A DNA stretch of 64,000 bases from contig OY744615.1 of NCBI GenBank assembly GCA_963556255.1, positions 14,488,031 to 14,552,030 on the forward strand, read 5' to 3'. The DNA is from Allolobophora icterica. Taxonomy: Eukaryota > Annelida > Clitellata > Crassiclitellata > Lumbricidae. The position numbers and the translations under genes were made by a program. This document shows, piece by piece, positions 58,350-64,000 of the stretch. Below the pieces are notes generated by a model. The model was not told the origin of the DNA. It searched no databases and saw nothing but the letters and a program-made list of their open reading frames with translations. How positions within the stretch are numbered: the first letter of the stretch is position 1; each line of letters opens with the position of its first letter.

Positions 58350-59009
58350 TAAATCGGTAGAACCATACGTGCGCATTTCGCTGGTGGTCCTTAGTCGACA
58401 TGCTATACACAGACAGACAAAGAGACTGAGTGAAAGACGAACTGACACACATACGAAGCAGTGGCGTAACCACGCCCGGACAATTATGCATATATGGGCA
58501 GTACCCGCCGCGGGTTGCATTTAATTCTGCCCGGGTTGTGAAAGCCCGGCATCGAGCAATTGAGAAATTAATAACTGTGAAGTACTATATATAAAGATCT
58601 GTGAACTCACAACTTTATGTCACTAATTGTAGAGCATACATGTATTCATGTAATTTTGAGTTTGTGGCACGAAGCAATGGCGGAGAGAGACACAGACAGA
58701 CAGACAGAGCAAGAGAGCGAAAGACGAATGAACAAGGCACTGAAGGCAGATATTATTTCAGGAATTTCTTAACCTGGAGTTGAGTTAAAGTGTATGCATT
58801 GGTTGTACGCCTGAAGGAGAATCTAGCTGCATATTAGTGAGCATGCGAATTAACGTATCTTCATGTACAACTGGGCTTCGCTTCTACTGTGGGTCGACCA
58901 GGCTCAAATGCCCCGACACATCAGGGTGACCTAGAGGTCATAGAGTCCTAGACAGATGCCACACGTGAAGACAGAAATATCCACACACCATTCTTACATA
59001 CGTCTGTGA

Positions 59010-59405
59010 CCAATCCACAGGCTTCCTGCCCAACAGAGAATTCAGTTCAAAACCATCACCCTCGTGCGCAACTGTCTCACTGGGTCTGCTCCGCCTTACC
59101 TAATGAATTTCTGTACCCCGGTTTCTTCCCTGCCTGAGAGGGCCTCCTTGCGATACTCGCCCCGTGGCCTTATGGTTGTTCCGCGTATGCACTCTTCCAC
59201 GGCCCAATCCAGGAGCTTTGCTTATGTAGGTCCTTCAGCCTGGAACAGTCTTCCCCAGTCCCTCCCCCAAGAACCTCTTGTCCTCTCTCCTCTTCAGTTC
59301 CGTAGACGCTTGAAAACCTTTTCTTTTTGACGGTTTTGGCAGTTATGCGGGTCGAGAGAGCCGCTGATTTGAGTGGCGCTATATAAATGTTCAATTACAA
59401 TTACA
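59010..59405 (+). pseudogene. LINE ORF2 C-terminus with 3' end
   Basis: Plus frame reads RIQFKTITLVRNCLTGSAPP, SFAYVGPSAWNSLPQ and FRRRLKTFSF, then a stop. The 3' end GAGTGGCGCTATATAAATGT carries a TTACAA tail. CR1/L2-type. Confidence 0.82.
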
Positions 59406-60090
59406 AGCGTGAGCAAACAAATGCGTGAACTATGATGGTAAAGACAGAAGGTGAGACTGAGCGTCTGATGGCCCTGAGACGCCTCAGTTGAAAGAAGCAG
59501 GAGCGAGTCATGTTGAATGTGAATGTGAGGGAGAAGTCAAATGTGACGCCCAAGTCGCGGACAGTGGAAGAGTAGGTGTAAGCAAGGAATTTCTCAGTCA
59601 GCAATGGAATGTCGAGTTTAGCAAGCTACTGCCTAATCCCAAACCATATCAATTGAGTTTTAGCAGTGTTGAGGCAGAGACAGTTAGTCGACATCCATTG
59701 GTGAAGGTTAGAGACAAGATGGTCAGTGGAGCGAACAAGGGAGAGTTGATCAGTTGACGGACCATGCACAAAAGCCTGAACATCATCTGCATAAAGATGG
59801 CCATTTGCCTCATGTTTAGCAAAGAGAGATGGGATATCAGCAGTGAAGAGGATGTATAGGATGGGACCGAGCACCGAGCCCTGGGGAACGCCAAATTCGA
59901 CCTCTGTCCACTGAGTCCTGGTTTCACCTAGTCTATCCTCAATCCTCACCTAGTCTACCGCTCAACTGTGAGCGGTCAGAGAGGTATGATTTAAACCAAA
60001 GAAAAGGAACACCAGAGAGGCCACAGGACAGTTCCAGTTACTGGAGGAGGATTCTCATGGTCAACCATGTCGAACGCAGAACATGTTTGA
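59401..60090 (-). pseudogene. LINE reverse-transcriptase fragment, minus strand
   Basis: Minus frames read FGVPQGSVLGPILYILFTAD and GHLYADDVQAFVHG (catalytic YADD intact), NTAKTQLIWFG, then after a frameshift VRDLGVTFDFSLTF. Decayed FDMVDH-like words lie further up. It stops abruptly against the plus-strand LINE tail at 59,401. Confidence 0.85.
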
Positions 60091-60694
60091 ACTATATTAA
60101 CTGCCTGCAGATTGATTACAGTTTACTTATTGTTAAGTTTCTAATGTTACAATGTAAATATTTTTTATCTGGTAGCAAAATGTTGAATGCTATAGCCAGT
60201 GAATTATTATAATTATAATAGCATTATAATAGTTGCAAACTTGCCACTTTCGAATTAATAACAATGACCTCTACCAATAAAAATGACCTCTACCGACTCC
60301 TACTTAAAATTATCATAATAATATTATGATTAATGTTGAGTTGGTCTGCTCAGCTGCCCGGGTTCCAATTTGGCGCTTGTTACGCCACTGACACGAAGAC
60401 ACAGACTTGTAAACAAAGCCATAGTCACTCAGACAGGGGCACACACGGATAGGAAGAGACAGACATAAGAAGCCAAGTAATTGACAGAGTCGGAGAGATA
60501 GACAGTGACACAGACAGCCAGACATACAGGCAGACAGACATACACAGACATTGCAGGGAGAATACGTCCAGATCAAGACGTTTCATACTATCACGACTAC
60601 TCACAGGGGCGCTGCAGCAGGATGAGGGCATGGTCAACACGGCGAAATTGCAGGATTCGCGAGGGCAGTTGCCCAATAAGCGGTCAGACGCAGC

Positions 60695-60905
60695 CAGGCC
60701 CACCGAGAGAGGAGGGGCAGGGGGGCAAATGCCCGGGGGCCCGGCGATTTTTAGGGGCCAGGGACGGGCCCGCAATCAACTTATGAAAAAAATTATAATC
60801 AGTTATACAAAGTTTATGATTTATGCCTTTTAAAATATATTATCTGACGCTTAACTACAATTAGTTTAAACTATAGGCCTAATAAGCATCTGAATAAATC
60901 ATAGT

Positions 60906-60960
<55 letters not shown>

Positions 60961-61106
60961 GTAAAGCCTAAACATAGTTTAGAGGCCCGTGACTGCTCTG
61001 GCTAGGGGCCCGTGACTGTTCTGCCTAGGGGCCCGCCCGCGATTGCTCTGCCTAGGGGCCCGCGACTGCTCTGCCTAGGGGCCCGGAATTTCTGTCGGCG
61101 GTCCTG
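60695..61106. mobile_element. hAT-type MITE with 8-bp duplication
   Basis: Identical flanks GACGCAGC (60,687-60,694; 61,107-61,114). Ends CAGGCCCACCGAGAG and (reverse complement) CAGGACCGCCGACAGAA. Four AGGGGCCCG(YCG)TGACTGYTCT-like units near the right end. (TA)n at 60,907-60,956 expands the core. Same family as 33,004-33,172. Confidence 0.9.
60907..60956. repeat. (TA)n microsatellite
   Basis: About 24 TA units inside the hAT MITE. Confidence 0.95.
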
Positions 61107-61379
61107 GACGCAGCGCCTATAGCAGCGACAGGCCCGTTTGCTGCAGCTGTTCCAAGATCGGCGAGATGGAAGGAAATCCATCGAAGAAACGCTGCACGGA
61201 CTTGGACACAATTAACATTCGCTTTAGATATCTTTTACAGCTTTGAGACAAACTTGGGACGACTACAGTACAATAAACTTTTCCTCTGGTTTGAGCACAA
61301 CTCATGAGGCATGATATATGATGGAGCAAAGCTCGCAACACAATTTCGCAAAGGCATTAAGATATTAAACTCAGTGCAA

Positions 61380-61565
61380 GATAGACCCATATACAAATAT
61401 GCAGACAGACAAACACACATACATATGGAAACATTGATGGACAGACAGTCAGAAGGGCAGAGACAAGACAGACAGACATTCAGACAGAGACAGACACAAT
61501 CAGACAGGCAGCGACAGATAGACAAAGCCAAACAGACTAAGAAAGACGTAGGTAGACAGGCAGCC
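61380..61565. repeat. CAGACAGA-rich tract
   Basis: Interrupted GACAGACAGAC words; a similar tract lies at 60,480-60,550. Confidence 0.7.
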
Positions 61566-61840
61566 GGACAGTGCAGCAATTACGTGTTCATCTGTTACAG
61601 TTGAACGCAGATCAATTTCTTTAATCGATAAAAGTCATGTCAAATTAATTGGATTTCTGCATACTTTATTTTTAGCTGTCTTAAGTTTTTAAATAAAAGT
61701 TTCAGTGCAGAGGAATAAAAGATACATATATGCTGGGTCCGTGATGACCCCAGTGTAACATGTGGAGAGGCAAAGGTACTTTGGCCCCACATTTCACCAT
61801 AAATGTGCAATGTTTTGGTGTCTTATTCCGTGTTTTTGAT

Positions 61841-61841
<1 letters not shown>

Positions 61842-61871
<30 letters not shown>

Positions 61872-61881
61872 CACACACAGG
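61842..61881. repeat. (GCAC)n-(AC)n microsatellite
   Basis: About four GCAC units followed by ten AC units. Confidence 0.9.
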
Positions 61882-62009
61882 CCCTATGAACACATGAGCA
61901 CATACGTGCACCGATGCACATGCAAACTCATACACACAAACGCACATACACTCGCATACACACAAATATAGCCAAACATACACATGTATATATGGTACAT
62001 TATATAATA

Positions 62010-62110
<101 letters not shown>

Positions 62111-62430
62111 TGATCTTGTGCGTGCATCTATTAAGTGCAATATAAATTATATATTGTTGTGTCTGCAGGCTACTTTTGAGGGATTGATAGTTAGCTGTGT
62201 GTAATTAATGGCTAGACTCTTAAAAAGAATCTTTAGTTCTGCTTGACTAGATTTTACTAAGGTGTGTTAACTCGTTGGCCTTCTGGCGAGAAACTAACTC
62301 TATATAAGCTCAACGCATGCTACACGTAGGATCAGAGAGCTTGGCACTTGGGTTTTGTTCTGACGAGACCTTGTTTTGATGTCAGAGCGCCAAGGCTCAA
62401 TTAGTAGATTTTTGTAAGGAGAACCGAGTG

Positions 62431-62720
62431 TAATGGCGGCGATCTTGTTTGACAGGTGGGGGGGGGGACACTTTAGAAATGATCTGGTCAAAAAAGAGTC
62501 TGAACTGGTCAAAAAAGAGGTCAAAAAAAGTTTTTCGTGCTCATGCGCGATAAAATTCATTCTAACAAACATTTTATCGCGCTCACGCGCGATAAATTTG
62601 ATGACCTTTTTTGGTGTTTCTTCAAAATTTGGGGGGTGGGAGGACAAATGTATGGTGTGTCCCCCACTCTAAAAGTGCGGGGGTCTTGTCCCCCTCGACC
62701 CCCCGGGATCGCCGCCCATG
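62431..62720. mobile_element. MITE with 8-bp duplication, hAT-like
   Basis: Flanks ACCGAGTG identical (62,423-62,430; 62,721-62,728). Ends TAATGGCGGCGATC and (reverse complement) CATGGGCGGCGATC. Inside is an ATGCGCGATAAAATTC hairpin partner (TTTATCGCGCTCACGCGCGA) and GGTCAAAAAAGAG repeats. No transposase. Confidence 0.82.
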
Positions 62721-62999
62721 ACCGAGTGAGGTTACGCTCTCTGTCTCGTGACCGAACGACTTGCTGGTTCTGTGAAGCAGCTGTTTGTTGAACTGTTCGA
62801 TTGCTGTGGTTGAAGCTGCTGAGGTGTTTTCAAGTGCAGTGTGATTGTCTTTTCGAAAAGGTAAAATTGTAATGTATTATTTAGTTTGGAATAATATCTT
62901 TTCATCTTTGCCCAAGAGAGAATCGTTATTCTTTGTAAGGACCTTTAACAATATACATACATATTGTGACATGTTGGGTGTTGCTAATTTCGTCGAGGG

Positions 63000-63600
63000 G
63001 AATCTCACCTTAGATGTTCCAGTGCGTCCACCATTGCTACATCCATTGTTCATTCCAAGCTTGATTACTGCAATTCTCTTTTCCTCAACCTTGAATCCAC
63101 TCAAATCCAGCGTCTACAGCTTATCCAAAACTTACTAGCCAGAGCTGTCACTAGAACGCCCAAACATCATCATATCACTCCCATCCTCAAACAACTCCAT
63201 TGGTTAAAAATCACAGAGCGAATCCACTACAAAGTCCTATCACTAACCTACAACTCCCTACAATATTCCCAGCCCAAGTACCTTCGTGATCTCCACCATT
63301 CAGACAACCCGCTCCACCCAATCATCGTCCTATCTCAGTCTTTCTCGACCCCCAGTCACTACTCACCTCAAGTTCTCCAACCGAGCCATATCCACCCTAT
63401 CTCAGTCTTTCTCGACCCTCAGTCAGTATACTCACCTCAAGTTCTCCAACCGAGCCATATCCATCACAGCACCACGTCTCTCAAACCACTCCATTGGTTA
63501 AAAATCACAGAGCGAATCCACTACAAAGTCCTATCACTAACCTAGGCCTACAACTCCCTACAATATTCCCAGCCCAAGTACCTTCGTGATCTCCACGTTT
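63000..63600 (+). pseudogene. Rearranged LINE ORF2 C-terminal remnant
   Basis: Plus frame reads VHSKLDYCNSLF, IQRLQLIQNLLARAVTRTP and ILKQLHWLKITERIHYKVLS, typical of CR1/L2 ORF2 after the RT. A block of about 100 bp (63,197-63,298) is repeated at 63,490-63,597, and a 60-bp block (CAAGTTCTCCAACCGAGCCA) is repeated in between. Confidence 0.82.
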
Positions 63601-63684
63601 AATGTATCAACAAATTCTTTCGCACAAAGTGAACGAACCGTCGACTGTACTTCTGTCAAAATGATTTTAGGTTTATATAAAGGT

Positions 63685-64000
63685 AAAGGTATAAAACTAT
63701 CAAACTTATGATTTGTTTGGACAGATAAATCTTTGCATGATCTTAACAAGATTCGGGATGAGAGAAGTGATGCTTAGGTTTATTTTTGAAACGTTGATGC
63801 TGCATAGATCACAGAATAACCACGGATGATATTCCCTTAGGAAGGCCATGATTTAATTGTCAAAACCGTTCATCGTAGCCTATCTGGATACTTTCGTGCC
63901 ACGTTCTAAGTAGGCCTACTTCTGAAAGGTACTCCACATCTGTCAAAAATGATTTTAGAGTTTGTTTAGGAAGATGCAGTGACTTAGATAGAATTGAAAA
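63685..64000. repeat. Second copy of the 41.7-kb dispersed repeat
   Basis: Aligns by eye with 41,685-41,985 in the same orientation and runs off the window end, so the full unit is longer than 315 bp. Confidence 0.75.

Larger units (their letters stand above)
58459..60390. mobile_element. hAT-like 1.9-kb element enclosing LINE pieces
   Basis: Left end CAGTGGCGTAACCACGC and right end (reverse complement) CAGTGGCGTAACAAGCG. Flanking 8-mers ATACGAAG and ACACGAAG match 7 of 8. CTGCCCGGGTT occurs near both ends. The interior holds a SINE-like block and two LINE fragments, so insertions have enlarged it. Confidence 0.72.

Overview
The window is animal genomic DNA. It has GT-AG introns, a Gly-X-Y collagen gene, an extracellular sulfatase gene, LINE-like reverse-transcriptase remnants, tRNA-like SINEs, many short DNA transposons, and long trinucleotide and tetranucleotide microsatellites. 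I see no bacterial-style operon, CRISPR array, rRNA or free-standing tRNA gene. I cannot name the species. A marine invertebrate fits. The very long collagen with Thr frequent in the third (Y) position resembles what is known of annelid cuticle collagens, so an annelid or another spiralian is my best guess. That is inference.

1-35,387: the 3' part of one giant plus-strand collagen gene. I could place 23 exons, 12,641 coding nt and about 4,213 codons. About 4,087 of those codons form a nearly uninterrupted Gly-X-Y domain, followed by one exon with a juxtamembrane helix, one transmembrane segment and a basic cytoplasmic tail. Every intron is phase 1 and splits a codon after its first base, which is the helix glycine at 21 of the 22 internal junctions. 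The 5' end (signal peptide, N-terminal domain) lies left of the window. Introns carry hAT and mariner MITEs, SINEs, LINE tails, two minisatellites and a 210-bp palindrome.

35,388-42,404: gene-poor spacer with the likely collagen 3' UTR, two hAT-type elements, one TA-flanked MITE and (ATT)n arrays.

42,405-52,451: a complete plus-strand arylsulfatase B-like gene. Nine exons can be placed, two of which (4a and 4b) are duplicated 123-nt alternatives separated by only 59 nt. They look mutually exclusive. The deduced protein is about 599 residues with all the recognisable sulfatase active-site elements. A 5'-truncated non-LTR retrotransposon with a 386-codon open frame sits in intron 6, and a second LINE remnant (minus strand) in intron 7.

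52,452-64,000: no host gene recognised. This part is a transposon graveyard. It holds a 1.5-kb element with about 190-bp-spaced copies of an ACGGAGTGGA motif, a hAT remnant with transposase C-terminus, a MULE remnant with long iterated TIRs, a 1.9-kb hAT-like element containing LINE pieces, two further hAT-like MITEs, rearranged LINE 3' ends and (AT)n arrays.

The two genes are independent neighbours. Both products would act at or outside the cell surface (membrane-anchored collagen; lysosomal or secreted sulfatase), but nothing here shows that they work together.
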